Under the pieces are notes generated by a model. That model saw only the letters and a program-made list of their open reading frames with translations. It made no database searches and had not been told where the DNA came from. 64,000 nucleotides of DNA from Arthrobacter pullicola (lineage in GTDB: Bacteria > Actinomycetota > Actinomycetes > Actinomycetales > Micrococcaceae), in the NCBI RefSeq assembly GCF_014836875.1, contig NZ_JACSQC010000001.1, positions 372,001-436,000 of the forward strand. The letters run 5' to 3'. Shown here one piece after another: positions 7,736 through 16,579 of this stretch; position 1 is the stretch's first letter, and every line of letters starts with the position of its first letter. The position numbers were made by a program, and so were the translations under genes.

Positions 7736-9064
7736 ATGCACCTCAAAGACCGGATCGAAGATTCCACCATGAGCCGGCGGCAAGTCGGAATCATTGCAAT
7801 TTGTACAGCTCTCTACATGATCGACGGTTTCGACGTCCTGGTCATGGCCTTCAGCGCAGCTGATGTCTCCAAGGAATGGGACCTCAACGGCGCTCAACTC
7901 GGTTTCCTCCTCAGCGCGGCCCTGGTAGGCATGGCGGTTGGATCGATCTTCGTTTCGACGATCGCAGATGTGATCGGCCGGCAGAAAACACTGCTGTTCG
8001 GCGTCTGCGTCGTCGCACTGGGCATGCTCGGCTCGGTCTTTGCGCCGTCCTACGAAGTGCTGCTGATCCTGCGCATTATCACCGGCGTCGCCATCGGCAC
8101 GCTGCAGGCCACCATCAACGTGTTCGCCTCGGAGTTCTCCAACGCCAGGCGCCGCTCCACGGCACTCGCCATCGTCAGCATCGGGCAGCCGATCGGCGGT
8201 GTCCTGGGCGGCCTGATCACCGGCGTGCTGATCTCCTCCTTCGGCTGGCGCTCGGCCTTCGTCTTCGGCACCATCGCCACCCTGATCATGATCCCGCTGG
8301 TCCTGAAGGTCCTGCCGGAATCGATCGACTACCTGGCGGTGCGCCGCCCGGCCAACGCCCTGGAACGCATCAACAAGACCCTCCGCAGCATCGGCCAGGA
8401 GCCGGTCAGCGAACTGCCTGATCCGGCACCCCGCAGTGAGAAATCCCGCTTCGCCGACGTCCTCACCGGAGCCAACGCCCGCCGGACCATCCTGCTCTCG
8501 CTGGCCTACTTCATCCTGATGGCAAGCTTCTACTTCGCGAACTCCTGGACACCGAAGCTGATCACGGCCAGCGGCTTCAGCGCACAGGACGGCATCACCG
8601 CCGGCGTGCTGTTCAGCGTCGGTGCCATCATCGGTGCCGTCACGCTGGGAGTCTTCGGTTCACGGTTTGAGATGCGCAAGGTCCTGGCGGTCTTCTTCGT
8701 CGTCGGTGCCGCCACATTCGTGGCTTTCGCCAACTCCACCGAGGGCTCACTGCCCCTGGCGCTGTTCGCGGCCGCCCTGGTGGGCTTCGGCTCTAACGCC
8801 CCGATCGCCGGCATGCTGGCCATCAGCCCCACCTACTACGACACGGAGGTCCGCAGCACCGCCCTGGGCCTGGTCATCGGCATGGGCCGGGTTGGCGCCA
8901 TCGTTTCCCCGATCCTGGCCGGCACGCTGATCGACGGCGGCTGGACGCCGGGGGACCTCTACTTCCTCTTCGTGATTCCCATGGGTCTCGGTGCCGTCGT
9001 CATTTCGATGCTCGGCGCACCCGTGCTCCGCGGTGCGGCAGCCAAGGTGCCGGTAGCCCACTAG
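7736..9064 (+). CDS. MFS importer, AAHS (aromatic acid:H+ symporter)-like
   Basis: The 442-residue, 12-helix permease begins MHLKDRIEDSTMSRRQVGII. This fits the AAHS pattern in which a short cytoplasmic stretch with MSR precedes helix 1 and its DGFDV motif; the Asp is needed for transport in characterised members. The signature DVIGRQKTLLFG loop lies between helices 2 and 3. The likely substrate is an aromatic or other organic acid. ATG at 7736 was preferred on family N-terminus grounds, since the AGGA before it is too close; GTG at 7706 is also open. No catabolic genes adjoin it. Confidence 0.8.
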   Translation: MHLKDRIEDSTMSRRQVGIIAICTALYMIDGFDVLVMAFSAADVSKEWDLNGAQLGFLLSAALVGMAVGSIFVSTIADVIGRQKTLLFGVCVVALGMLGSVFAPSYEVLLILRIITGVAIGTLQATINVFASEFSNARRRSTALAIVSIGQPIGGVLGGLITGVLISSFGWRSAFVFGTIATLIMIPLVLKVLPESIDYLAVRRPANALERINKTLRSIGQEPVSELPDPAPRSEKSRFADVLTGANARRTILLSLAYFILMASFYFANSWTPKLITASGFSAQDGITAGVLFSVGAIIGAVTLGVFGSRFEMRKVLAVFFVVGAATFVAFANSTEGSLPLALFAAALVGFGSNAPIAGMLAISPTYYDTEVRSTALGLVIGMGRVGAIVSPILAGTLIDGGWTPGDLYFLFVIPMGLGAVVISMLGAPVLRGAAAKVPVAH

Positions 9065-9090
9065 GCCCTTCGCGGACCCAAACCGGTAAG

Positions 9091-9125
9091 AGGCCGGCAG
9101 CCCCCGCGGGCTGCCGGCCTTTTTT
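9091..9125 (+). terminator. Terminator after the AAHS permease
   Basis: AGGCCGGCAGCCC pairs with GGGCTGCCGGCCT around a CCGC loop and runs into a T-tract. The convergent ald gene ends at 9148, so it may serve both. Confidence 0.9.
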
Positions 9126-9147
9126 GCGCTCCCCGCGGGAACCCGGG

Positions 9148-10266
9148 TCAGCTGGGCACGAGCTCCGTCCAGCGCTCAGCCAGGTCCAGGCCATGCGCTT
9201 CGGAAACCGAGTGGTGGGCCACCCTTCCGCCGGCAATGTTCAGCCCGCGGGCCAGGGCCGGACTGGCTTCGAAGGCTTCCCGCACGCCCTTGTCCGCCAA
9301 TGCGACGGCGTACGGCAGGGTCACGTTGGTCAACGCGTACGTGGAGGTGTTCGGCACCGCGCCGGGCATGTTGGCCACACAGTAGAACAGGGAACCGTGC
9401 ACCCGGAACGTCGGGTCCTCATGGGTGGTGGGGCGGCTGTCCTCAAAACACCCGCCCTGGTCCACGGCAATGTCCACCAGGACGCTGCCGGGTTTCATCC
9501 GGGCGACCATGTCGTTGGTGACCAGCTTCGGGGCCCGCGCGCCGGGTATCAGCACCGATCCGATGACCAGGTCCGCATCCAGCAGGGCACGCTCGATTTC
9601 GAAGGCATTGGAGGCCACCGTCTTGATCCGCCCGGCGTATTGCGCGTCGAGCTCCCGGAGCCGGTTAATGTTGATGTCCAGCACGGTGACGTCCGCGTGG
9701 GCGCCGACGGCGATGGCTGTGGCGTTCGTGCCCGCAACACCGGCGCCCAGCACCACCACCTTCGCAGGACGCACTCCGGGAACGCCGCCCAGCAGCAGCC
9801 CGGGTCCGCCGGCCGGGGCCATCATGGACTGCGCGCCCACCTGCACCGCCAGGCGCCCGGCAACCTCGGACATCGGGGCCAGCAGCGGCAGTGCCCGGCC
9901 CTCCTGCACGGTTTCGTAGGCGATGGCGGTCACTCCGGAATCCAGCAGTGCGCGCGTGAGTTCCGGCTCAGCGGCTAGGTGCAGGTAGGTGAAGAGAATC
10001 AGGCCCGGGCGGAAGTACCCGTACTCGGCGGCAATCGGTTCCTTGACCTTGAGAATCAGGTCAGAACGGTTCCAGACCGCTTCCGCGGACGGAACAACTT
10101 CCGCCCCCGCCGCTTTATATTCCGTATCCGTGATATTCGACCCGGTCCCCGCTCCGGCCTCAAGCAGGACAGTATGGCCTCGAGCCGAAAGCTCGTGCAC
10201 GCCGGATGCGGTGATGGCCACCCGGAACTCGTTGTTCTTGATCTCCTTGGGGATACCGATAATCAC
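9148..10266 (-). CDS. ald: Alanine dehydrogenase
   Basis: The 372-residue enzyme interconverts L-alanine and pyruvate with NAD and ammonia. The N-terminus MIIGIPKEIKNNEFRVAIT is diagnostic, with the substrate-binding Arg in it. The proton-donor region reads FTYLHLAAEPEL. The NAD-binding fold starts VVVLGAGVAGTNATAIA with the acidic end VTVLDIN. It is full length. It lies 41 bases downstream of a small HTH gene on the same strand, so the two may share a transcript. Confidence 0.95.
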   Translation of the reverse strand: MIIGIPKEIKNNEFRVAITASGVHELSARGHTVLLEAGAGTGSNITDTEYKAAGAEVVPSAEAVWNRSDLILKVKEPIAAEYGYFRPGLILFTYLHLAAEPELTRALLDSGVTAIAYETVQEGRALPLLAPMSEVAGRLAVQVGAQSMMAPAGGPGLLLGGVPGVRPAKVVVLGAGVAGTNATAIAVGAHADVTVLDININRLRELDAQYAGRIKTVASNAFEIERALLDADLVIGSVLIPGARAPKLVTNDMVARMKPGSVLVDIAVDQGGCFEDSRPTTHEDPTFRVHGSLFYCVANMPGAVPNTSTYALTNVTLPYAVALADKGVREAFEASPALARGLNIAGGRVAHHSVSEAHGLDLAERWTELVPS

Positions 10267-10307
10267 GTTTAGCTCCGGTCTTCGGGGTGGATAACAACAT
10301 GGGCAAC

Positions 10308-10736
10308 CTACTTTTGCTGGCCGGCCGCTTTCGCCGCACTGGCGGCACGCTGCGCCTGCAGCCAGGACTCGACGTCGGACATCCGGATGCGGCGGTGCGT
10401 TCCACGGTATTCCACGGGGATAATACCGGCGTCGGTCAGATTCCGCAGATACGTATGGGAGATTCCTGCTGCGGTGGCTGCCTGCGACGTCGTGAGAAGC
10501 GGATCATGGCCCGGCGCAGCAGCGGCGGACGCGGGGGCCGCAGCGGAGGAGATGCTCACTGCCTCTCCTGCGCCCAGCCGGCCCAGCAGGTCCAGGACTG
10601 CATCCCGGGCCGCAGGCGGAAGGCGCAGGGCGGTGCCGTCCACGAAAACAGTGACGTCTCCGGCGGCAAGTGCCCGCGCCAGTGCCTTCGCGTCCTTGCC
10701 GGGAAGTGCCTGGGTGGTGGTGGTCCTTTGGCTCAT
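10308..10736 (-). CDS. Excisionase/antitoxin-like HTH protein
   Basis: The 142-residue protein has an N-terminal segment of about 50 residues typical of antitoxin-like proteins (DAKALARALAAGDVTVFVDG, then LRLPPAARDAVLDLL). An Ala-rich linker follows, then an excisionase-type MerR-like HTH (LLTTSQAATAAGISHTYLRN, ending with RIRMSDVESWLQAQ). Proteins of this build are often antitoxins next to PIN-domain toxins, but none is visible on either side. ATG at 10736 was chosen since the upstream extension to 10913 is poor coding sequence. Confidence 0.7.
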   Translation of the reverse strand: MSQRTTTTQALPGKDAKALARALAAGDVTVFVDGTALRLPPAARDAVLDLLGRLGAGEAVSISSAAAPASAAAAPGHDPLLTTSQAATAAGISHTYLRNLTDAGIIPVEYRGTHRRIRMSDVESWLQAQRAASAAKAAGQQK

Positions 10737-10904
10737 GCAGATCATCTTGCCAAACGTGCCGGCCGGGAAGCATGAACCAGCGCTCCAAAGTCCGTATGCG
10801 TCGGAGTCGAAAGGCCTGCCCGTGTGCGGGGCCCGGCGGAAATGGGCGGCCGGAGCAGCCGCGCCCAACGGCGGGAGCGGGGCTGAAGGGAGTCTTAAAC
10901 GAGC

Positions 10905-10949
10905 GACTGACACCTGGTGGACGGATGGACCGGCCTCCAGGTGTCAGTC
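10905..10949 (-). terminator. Probable terminator of aceB
   Basis: GACTGACACCTGG pairs with CCAGGTGTCAGTC around an 18-base loop, 28 bases past the aceB stop. The T-tract on the minus side is weak, while one (CTTTT) is present on the plus side. Confidence 0.65.
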
Positions 10950-10976
10950 TGTTGCAGCTCTTTTAGAACTGAGGGG

Positions 10977-12575
10977 TCAGTCCAGCAGCTCGTAGGCGGG
11001 GAGGGTGAGGAAGTCCGGGTAGTCCGGGGCCAGGCTGATCCGGCCGATCAGTTCACTCGCCGGGGCGTAATAGCGGTGGAACTTTTCCTCATCCACTTCA
11101 CTGCGCAGCCGCTCGGTTTCCTCGGCCAGGATCCTCGTGACCAGGTCCTCGGTCACGGTTTCCCCGGTGTCTTCGAGCACCACGCCGTTGCGGACCTGCT
11201 GCCAGACCTGGGAACGGGAGATTTCCGCGGTGGCGGCGTCTTCCATGAGGTTGTGGATCGCCACGGCGCCGTTGCCTGACAGCCAGACCGCGGTGTACGC
11301 GACGGCGACGTACAGGTTGGAGCGCAGCCCCGCTTCGGTGATGGAGCCCTGGGCGGTGGTGACGTTGAGCAGGTCCTTCGCAGTTACCGAGACGTCCTCC
11401 CGGAGCCGGTCCACCTGGTTGGGCTTCTCGCCCAGGATGGAGTCGAAGACCTCGCGGCACGTGGCCACCATGTCCGGGTGGGCAACCCAGGAGCCGTCGA
11501 AGCCGTCGTTGGCTTCCCGGGTCTTATCCGCGGTGACCTTCTCGAATGCCTTGGCGGTGATTTCCGGTTCGCGGCGGTTCGGGATGAAAGCGGCCATCCC
11601 GCCCATGGCGAAGGCGCCGCGGCGGTGGCAGGTTTTGACCAGCAGTTCGGTGTAGGCGCGCATAAACGGTGCGGTCATGGCGACGTCGGCCCGGTCCGGC
11701 AGCAGGAAGTCCTTACCTGCGTCGCGGAAGACCTTGATGATGCTGAAGAGGTAGTCCCAGCGGCCGGCGTTCAGGCCCGAGGCATGGTCCCGCAGTTCGT
11801 AGAGGATTTCCTCCATCTCGAAGGCGGCCGGAATGGTTTCGATGAGGACGGTGGCGCGCACCGAACCCTGCGGGATGCCCACGTAGTCCTGCGCGAACAC
11901 GAAGACATCGTTCCAGAGCCGTGCTTCCAGGTGGCTTTCCATCTTGGGCAGGTAGTAGTACGGGCCGTGGCCGTTCTCCAGGAGCTGCTTGGCGTTGTGG
12001 AAGAAGTGCAGGCCGAAGTCGACCAGCGCGCCAACGCCCGGTTCGCCGTCGATCAGCACGTGCTTCTCCGGCAGATGCCAGCCGCGCGGGCGCATCACGA
12101 CGACGGCGAGGGGTGCGTCCGTGCGCAGCGCGTATTCCTTGCCCTCGGGGGAGGTGAAGGACAGCTGCCCGCGGGCGGCCTGGTACAGGTTGTACTCTGC
12201 GTCCACCACGTTGTGCCAGGTGGGGGTGGATGCGTCTTCCAGGTCAGCCAGCCAGACCTTGGCACCCGAGTTCAGTGCGTTGATCGCCATTTTCGCCGGG
12301 GACGCGGGGCCGGTCATTTCGACCCGGCGGTCCTGGAGGGCGGGCGGCGCCGCAGCGACCTTCCAGTCCCCTTCGCGGATTCCAGCGGTTTCGGGGAGGA
12401 AGTCCAGGGAGCCGCCGGCTGCAATGGCATCGCGGCGTGCCGTGCGGGCAGCGAGGAGCTCATTGCGGGTGGGTGCGAAGCGTCTGTGCAGCTCCTCGAC
12501 GAACGCCAATGCTTCGGGGGTCAGGATGGTTTCGCCACCCGTGGCAGGGTTCGGATCGGTTACTTCAATGGCCAT
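10977..12575 (-). CDS. aceB: Malate synthase A
   Basis: The 532-residue enzyme condenses glyoxylate with acetyl-CoA to malate in the glyoxylate shunt. Length and sequence fit the short AceB (A-type) class. Active-site blocks include [33 protein letters not shown], the [12 protein letters not shown] region and [23 protein letters not shown] at 12575 has GGGAG 9 bases upstream; the open frame extending to 13073 runs over the divergent promoter and is not coding. No isocitrate lyase gene is in the window. Two dyads just upstream may be operators. Confidence 0.95.
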   Translation of the reverse strand: MAIEVTDPNPATGGETILTPEALAFVEELHRRFAPTRNELLAARTARRDAIAAGGSLDFLPETAGIREGDWKVAAAPPALQDRRVEMTGPASPAKMAINALNSGAKVWLADLEDASTPTWHNVVDAEYNLYQAARGQLSFTSPEGKEYALRTDAPLAVVVMRPRGWHLPEKHVLIDGEPGVGALVDFGLHFFHNAKQLLENGHGPYYYLPKMESHLEARLWNDVFVFAQDYVGIPQGSVRATVLIETIPAAFEMEEILYELRDHASGLNAGRWDYLFSIIKVFRDAGKDFLLPDRADVAMTAPFMRAYTELLVKTCHRRGAFAMGGMAAFIPNRREPEITAKAFEKVTADKTREANDGFDGSWVAHPDMVATCREVFDSILGEKPNQVDRLREDVSVTAKDLLNVTTAQGSITEAGLRSNLYVAVAYTAVWLSGNGAVAIHNLMEDAATAEISRSQVWQQVRNGVVLEDTGETVTEDLVTRILAEETERLRSEVDEEKFHRYYAPASELIGRISLAPDYPDFLTLPAYELLD

Positions 12576-12635
12576 GGCCTTACTCCCTCTTGCAGGTCTG
12601 CTTTGTCGCGCTGGTCCGCCAGTTAACGTACCCAA

Positions 12636-12661
12636 GGACTTTTTGAAAAATGAAAAAGTTC
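12636..12661. promoter_or_regulatory. Palindrome upstream of aceB
   Basis: GGACTTTTT and AAAAAGTTC are near-perfect 9-base inverted arms around an 8-base AT-rich spacer. The dyad lies 61 bases from the aceB start, between it and the divergent MFS gene. It resembles an operator for a carbon-source regulator, which is inference. Confidence 0.5.
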
Positions 12662-12663
12662 TT

Positions 12664-12682
12664 CCGTATCGTGATAATACGG
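12664..12682. promoter_or_regulatory. Second palindrome between aceB and the MFS gene
   Basis: CCGTAT and ATACGG arms flank a 7-base spacer, directly beside the previous dyad. The layout suggests two regulators or overlapping promoter control. Confidence 0.4.
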
Positions 12683-12742
12683 TGCGGGGTGAGGGGATGG
12701 CAAGGGTCCGGGTCCTTTGACTCCGGCCGCTACGATCGGGGG

Positions 12743-13945
12743 ATGCCAATCCGAACCGCCCGGGCCAAGGCCGCGGGAACTGCCGCCACCCTGCTTGGTG
12801 GAAGCGCGGAGTTGATCGACTTCCTGATCCCGCTCTGGGCCGGTGCTGCGCTCGCAATGCCTCCAACCGCGGTGGGCGCCCTGGTCGCGCTCGAGCTGGT
12901 GGTTTCCGTTCTGGCGCGCCCGGCCGCCGGTTGGCTGGTGGACACACGGACACGGACGTCGGTGGCTGCCGCGGGCGCCCTCCTCTACGGAATGAGCTGT
13001 CTTGGCTACGCGCTGGCCGCGGCCCAGCCGCACGCATTCGCTGCCGCCATCCTGGGCGGGGCCGGCGGAGCACTGTTCTGGATTGCGGTCCGGGCTATCG
13101 CAGCCGAAGACCTGGGACAGGACTCCGGGGCGCTCGCCGGGCTGCTCTCCTCCGAAGCGCTGGGCTCATGGTTTTTTTGGATTCCGGCGATGTTCCTCCT
13201 GCCGCTGGCCGGCTTCAGCGGAATCTTCGCTGCCCTCGCCGCTGCCTGCACCGCCGCGGCCTTCCTGCTGCTCCGCGCCCAGCGGTCCCTGCCCCCGCGG
13301 CAGGCCCGGCCCGCGGAGACGGCGGCTGCACCCGGCCAGCGGCGGCTCACCCCGCTGCTGCTCCCCGCGCTGGTCACGGGCGCCGCGGAGGCAGGAGTTG
13401 GGCTGCTCCTGCTGCTCCATCTGCAAACCTCGCTCCAGCTGGCGGTCTACCAGATTGCGCTCGTTTACCTGCCCGGCGGCATAGCGCTCACCGTCCTTCC
13501 TCGCATCCTGCACCGGTTCGTCGAACGCCACGGCCGGCAGCGGGGTTACGCCGTCGCCTCCGTGGCATCTGCCCTCACCGCGGCCGGGCTGGCCTTTACT
13601 CCCAGTCCGCTGGCGATCGCCGCGCTCTGGACCCTTACGAGTGCCTCCTGGGCGATCCTCCTGCCGATCCAGCGTGCCGTCGCCGCGGAGGTAAGCGCAC
13701 CCCGGACGGGTCGGGGGCTGGGTCTGCTCAGTAACGCCGAGCTCCTCGGTGCCGCGGCCGGGTCACTGCTCGCGGGCCTGCTGTACGACGGCGGCTCCTG
13801 GGCCCTGCCGTGCCTGGTCTTCGCCGGCATTATTCTCAGCGGAACTGTGCTCGGTCCGCTTGCCCTGCGCCGTCTCGGGGTTCGGGACCGGCCGGCTCCC
13901 GAAGCTGCTGGTGCGGACGGAGGCGCAGCCGGGAGCCAGCTGTAG
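12743..13945 (+). CDS. MFS transporter, substrate unknown
   Basis: The 400-residue, roughly 12-helix protein is extremely rich in Ala and Leu. It shows an MFS-type loop after helix 2 ([18 protein letters not shown]) and another cytoplasmic loop ending [20 protein letters not shown]. The ATG at 12743 follows GGGGG; the ORF opens further upstream but into the aceB promoter dyads. Divergent transcription from aceB raises the possibility of a C2 or organic-acid substrate, but nothing in the sequence fixes it. Confidence 0.75.
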   Translation: MPIRTARAKAAGTAATLLGGSAELIDFLIPLWAGAALAMPPTAVGALVALELVVSVLARPAAGWLVDTRTRTSVAAAGALLYGMSCLGYALAAAQPHAFAAAILGGAGGALFWIAVRAIAAEDLGQDSGALAGLLSSEALGSWFFWIPAMFLLPLAGFSGIFAALAAACTAAAFLLLRAQRSLPPRQARPAETAAAPGQRRLTPLLLPALVTGAAEAGVGLLLLLHLQTSLQLAVYQIALVYLPGGIALTVLPRILHRFVERHGRQRGYAVASVASALTAAGLAFTPSPLAIAALWTLTSASWAILLPIQRAVAAEVSAPRTGRGLGLLSNAELLGAAAGSLLAGLLYDGGSWALPCLVFAGIILSGTVLGPLALRRLGVRDRPAPEAAGADGGAAGSQL

Positions 13946-14115
13946 CCGGCCTGGCCAACAATTCCATGGGACTTGCAGGGACCGGGGCGGGACTGAGGGC
14001 GGATTGGTGCGGGTCGGCGGGCGTTGCGTGTGCAGGTATGGCGGGCGTTTTTCGGAACAGGTCACCAGAAGTGCACACCCGTTGGGGAGCTGTCACCTGA
14101 CAAAACGGTCCGGCA

Positions 14116-14526
14116 CTATGACCCGGCACTGGGCTCAATCGCCAGCACGGTGACGTTCACCGGACCGGTGGTGATGCCCGTGGCGCGCAGGGCCTGTGCC
14201 ACCCGGTCCCGCACCTGGTCGGCGACGTCCAGCGCGTTGTAGGCGGCATCGGTGGCTAAATCCACCTCAATCGTTGCCGTGCCGTCACGGATCATGGCCA
14301 CGACGCCGTCCCGCACCTTCGGAGCCTCCGGGTCTCCGGGGCGGCGGGCCGCCCATCCCGCCGTCGTGCGCCAGGACTGGGAGACTCCGGTCCGGAGCCG
14401 GGCCAATAAATGGCTGCGGGCCGTAGCCAGCCGCAGTACGCCCGGCGTTTCCCGGGCCGCCCGGGCAGCGATGCCTGCCACCAGGGCACTGTCCACCAGC
14501 TGGCCGTGAAGGGGTTTGTCGGACAC
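14116..14526 (-). CDS. Asp23/Gls24-family envelope stress protein (divergent paralogue)
   Basis: The 136-residue protein matches the family in its pattern of a start helix (VAGIAARAARETPGVLRL), a central strand DGTATIEVDLATDAAYNALD and a C-terminal strand ending GPVNVTVLAIEPSAGS. GTG at 14526 has AAGGTGGG upstream. It is transcribed away from the main Asp23 cluster starting at 14797, with about 270 bases between that probably hold both promoters. It may be a separately controlled member of the same envelope system. Confidence 0.7.
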   Translation of the reverse strand: MSDKPLHGQLVDSALVAGIAARAARETPGVLRLATARSHLLARLRTGVSQSWRTTAGWAARRPGDPEAPKVRDGVVAMIRDGTATIEVDLATDAAYNALDVADQVRDRVAQALRATGITTGPVNVTVLAIEPSAGS

Positions 14527-14796
14527 AGACCCACCTTCCAATCCCCGGGACCCCGGGTTCCCAGACGTTTCGCCGCGGGGCGGTTTCAGCGGGGTGTTTC
14601 AACAGAGGCCCGGCGGTTGCTGCCGGTCCTGTAAATATGCCACCGGGGCCGCGGAAGCGGAACCAGCTCCGCAGAACGGGAATATCCGGGGTCCAAGGCC
14701 CGAATAGTCCCGGCGGGAGTGACGGTACGGGCATTCCGCCGTCTTAATGGAGGTAGGCGATCCGGCCCGGATCCCATCGAGCAGGAGATGAGTGTC

Positions 14797-15324
14797 ATGG
14801 CAGAAACCGCAAGGAACCCTGGACCATCATCCGCACCGGCCGCAGAAGCGGTGTCAGGAGAGCACGCGGGCAGCGAACACGAGGTTGAGCAGCAGCGCCG
14901 CTCGGGGCCACTCCATACGCCCAGGGGAGATACAACGATCGAAGAAACAGTGGTGCAGAAGCTGGCCGGCATGGCCACCCGGGAGGTTCCGGGCGTCTTC
15001 GCCATGGGAAATGCCGCCCGGCGGGCCTTCAGCGCCGTAACGGACCGAATCCCCGGTTCACAGACCAACGTCAGTAATGGCGTCACTGTGGAAAAGGGTG
15101 AGCGGCAGGCGGCGATCGATGTGAGCATCGTCGTCGACTACGGCTTCTCCATCGTGGAAGTCAGCCAGGGCATCCGCCGGAACGTTATCCGCTCGGTGGA
15201 GAACGCGACCGGCCTGGAAGTTCTGGAAGTGAATGTCAACGTCACCGATGTGCACCTGCCCGGGGATTCCAGTGACGAGGGGGACGACGGCGGCAAGAAG
15301 GCGCCCTCCAACCGTTTGGAATAG
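14797..15324 (+). CDS. Asp23/Gls24-family envelope stress protein
   Basis: The 175-residue product has an acidic N-terminal tail of about 45 residues and then the Asp23 domain: ETVVQKLAGMATREVPGVFA, the strand QAAIDVSIVVDYGFSIVEVS and VNVNVTDVHLPGDS. It is cytoplasmic and probably membrane-associated through an AmaP-type anchor, as in Staphylococcus. ATG at 14797 is preferred, with GGAG 9 bases upstream; an ATG three codons earlier is too close to that site. It opens the five-gene plus-strand cluster. Confidence 0.85.
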   Translation: MAETARNPGPSSAPAAEAVSGEHAGSEHEVEQQRRSGPLHTPRGDTTIEETVVQKLAGMATREVPGVFAMGNAARRAFSAVTDRIPGSQTNVSNGVTVEKGERQAAIDVSIVVDYGFSIVEVSQGIRRNVIRSVENATGLEVLEVNVNVTDVHLPGDSSDEGDDGGKKAPSNRLE

Positions 15325-15378
15325 CGGGCATCCGCCCGGTCTGCGGCGGATTTAATCTAGGGAACTAAGGAGAACACC

Positions 15379-15558
15379 ATGTCTGCAACAAGATGGTGCG
15401 TGGCTGTTGGTCTGGTTCTGGGGATCGTGCTGGCCTTCGGCGGGTGGTTCGCCTTTTTGGTCACCATCCTCTTTGGACTGATCGGCCTGCTGGTGGGGCT
15501 GACGGCTGACGGCAAGCTCGACATGGCCGGGTTGTTTGGCCGGGCCTCGAGCCGATGA
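15379..15558 (+). CDS. DUF2273-type small membrane protein
   Basis: The 59-residue protein has two hydrophobic segments (WCVAVGLVLGIVLAFGGWFA and FLVTILFGLIGLLVGL) and a short charged tail ending in SSR. This matches the small DUF2273 proteins found in Asp23/AmaP operons. AAGGAG lies 6 bases before the ATG. Its TGA overlaps the next gene's ATG. It probably belongs to the envelope complex that anchors the Asp23 proteins. Confidence 0.8.
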   Translation: MSATRWCVAVGLVLGIVLAFGGWFAFLVTILFGLIGLLVGLTADGKLDMAGLFGRASSR

Positions 15559-15959
15559 CCACCACGGAGGTGCCTGCTTCCGGCCGCTCCCGCCGTGACG
15601 TGGGCAGCCGGGGCAACACATCCATGTCCAAAAAAGTGCTGGAGAAGATAGCCAGCCAGGTAGCCAGGGATGAGACGGAGGCGGGCGGGACGTCCGGGGG
15701 GTTCCTCGGCATCGGCTCGCGGGCGGATTTCACGGCCCGTCCGGATGCCGACGTCGAACTGGCAGGGAACATCGCGAGCCTCAAGGTGACAGTGGGGCTC
15801 CCGTACCCGCTGCCGCTGCGCCGGGCAACGGACCAGCTGCGCCAGCGTATCGCCGAGCGGGTCACGGAGCTGACCGGAGTGCAGGTGAGACAGGTGGACA
15901 TCACTATCGCCTGGCTGAGGCCGAAAGCCCTCACCTCCGGCCGAAGGCAGCTGCTGTGA
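15555..15959 (+). CDS. Asp23/Gls24-family protein
   Basis: The 134-residue product starts with about 40 charged, flexible residues. The core VELAGNIASLKVTVGLPYPL is followed by a helix (LRQRIAERVTELTG) and a last strand VRQVDITIAWL, the Asp23 beta-alpha-beta order. It overlaps its neighbours by 4 bases on both sides (ATGA and GTGA), so it is translated in a tightly coupled unit with the DUF2273 and DUF6286-like proteins. Confidence 0.75.
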   Translation: MTTTEVPASGRSRRDVGSRGNTSMSKKVLEKIASQVARDETEAGGTSGGFLGIGSRADFTARPDADVELAGNIASLKVTVGLPYPLPLRRATDQLRQRIAERVTELTGVQVRQVDITIAWLRPKALTSGRRQLL

Positions 15960-16546
15960 GTCGGGCGGGAGCGCCTCCCGTGGCGCTGCGCCAGCGGCCA
16001 AGCAGGTCGGTTCCGGCGACTATCTGCGCCGCGGTACTCCTTGCCCTGGGAATCGTGCTGGTCTGGATGGCCCTTGTCCGTTTGACCTCCGGGTCCTGGC
16101 CGGAGGCTTTTACGGCTCCCTTCACGTGGCTTGCGGGCGTGAGCTGGGATGATCCTGCCGTATGGACACTTGGGGCGGTCGCAGCCGCCGTCGGGCTGAT
16201 TCTGCTGTTGGCCGGCATCCTGCCCGGCCAGTACCGCGACCTTGGCGTGCGCCTGCCGGCTGCTGAGGAACCGGATTCCGAGGCGGCCGTGGAAGGTGAT
16301 GCGGCAGTGGTGATGTCCCGCCGTGCCGTGGCCCAGCTGGCCGCTGCCACCTGTGAACACATCGACGGAGTCTCGTCAGCCTCGGCGACGGCAACGGACA
16401 GGGAGGTGCGGGTCTCCGTCAATACGGCCCTGCATGACACCCGGGACCTCCACCGCTGGGTGGGCGACGGCGTCCGGTCACGGCTGGTTGCCTCAGGCCT
16501 GGACCCGGCGCCCCGCGTCAAGGTTTACATCAACTCCCGGGACTGA
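15956..16546 (+). CDS. DUF6286-like membrane protein of the Asp23 cluster
   Basis: The 196-residue protein has two membrane segments (around residues 20-42 and 70-92) joined by a short loop with WLAGVSWDDPAVW. A cytoplasmic domain follows with an Asp23-like beta pattern (REVRVSVNTALHD and ...RVKVYINSRD). The GTG start overlaps the upstream stop. Its layout parallels AmaP, with two membrane helices and a soluble domain, so it may be a second anchor in the complex. Confidence 0.7.
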   Translation: MSRAGAPPVALRQRPSRSVPATICAAVLLALGIVLVWMALVRLTSGSWPEAFTAPFTWLAGVSWDDPAVWTLGAVAAAVGLILLLAGILPGQYRDLGVRLPAAEEPDSEAAVEGDAAVVMSRRAVAQLAAATCEHIDGVSSASATATDREVRVSVNTALHDTRDLHRWVGDGVRSRLVASGLDPAPRVKVYINSRD

Positions 16547-16579
16547 CCCGGGACCTGCCAGGAACGGAAAGGACGCGCC

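Noticed and set aside
10308-10736. Complete toxin-antitoxin pair
   Set aside because: No PIN-domain or other toxin ORF lies on either side; the downstream gene is ald.
12576-13073. N-terminal extension of aceB by 166 codons
   Set aside because: It crosses two operator-like dyads and the divergent MFS gene; the normal AceB start has a ribosome site at 12575.
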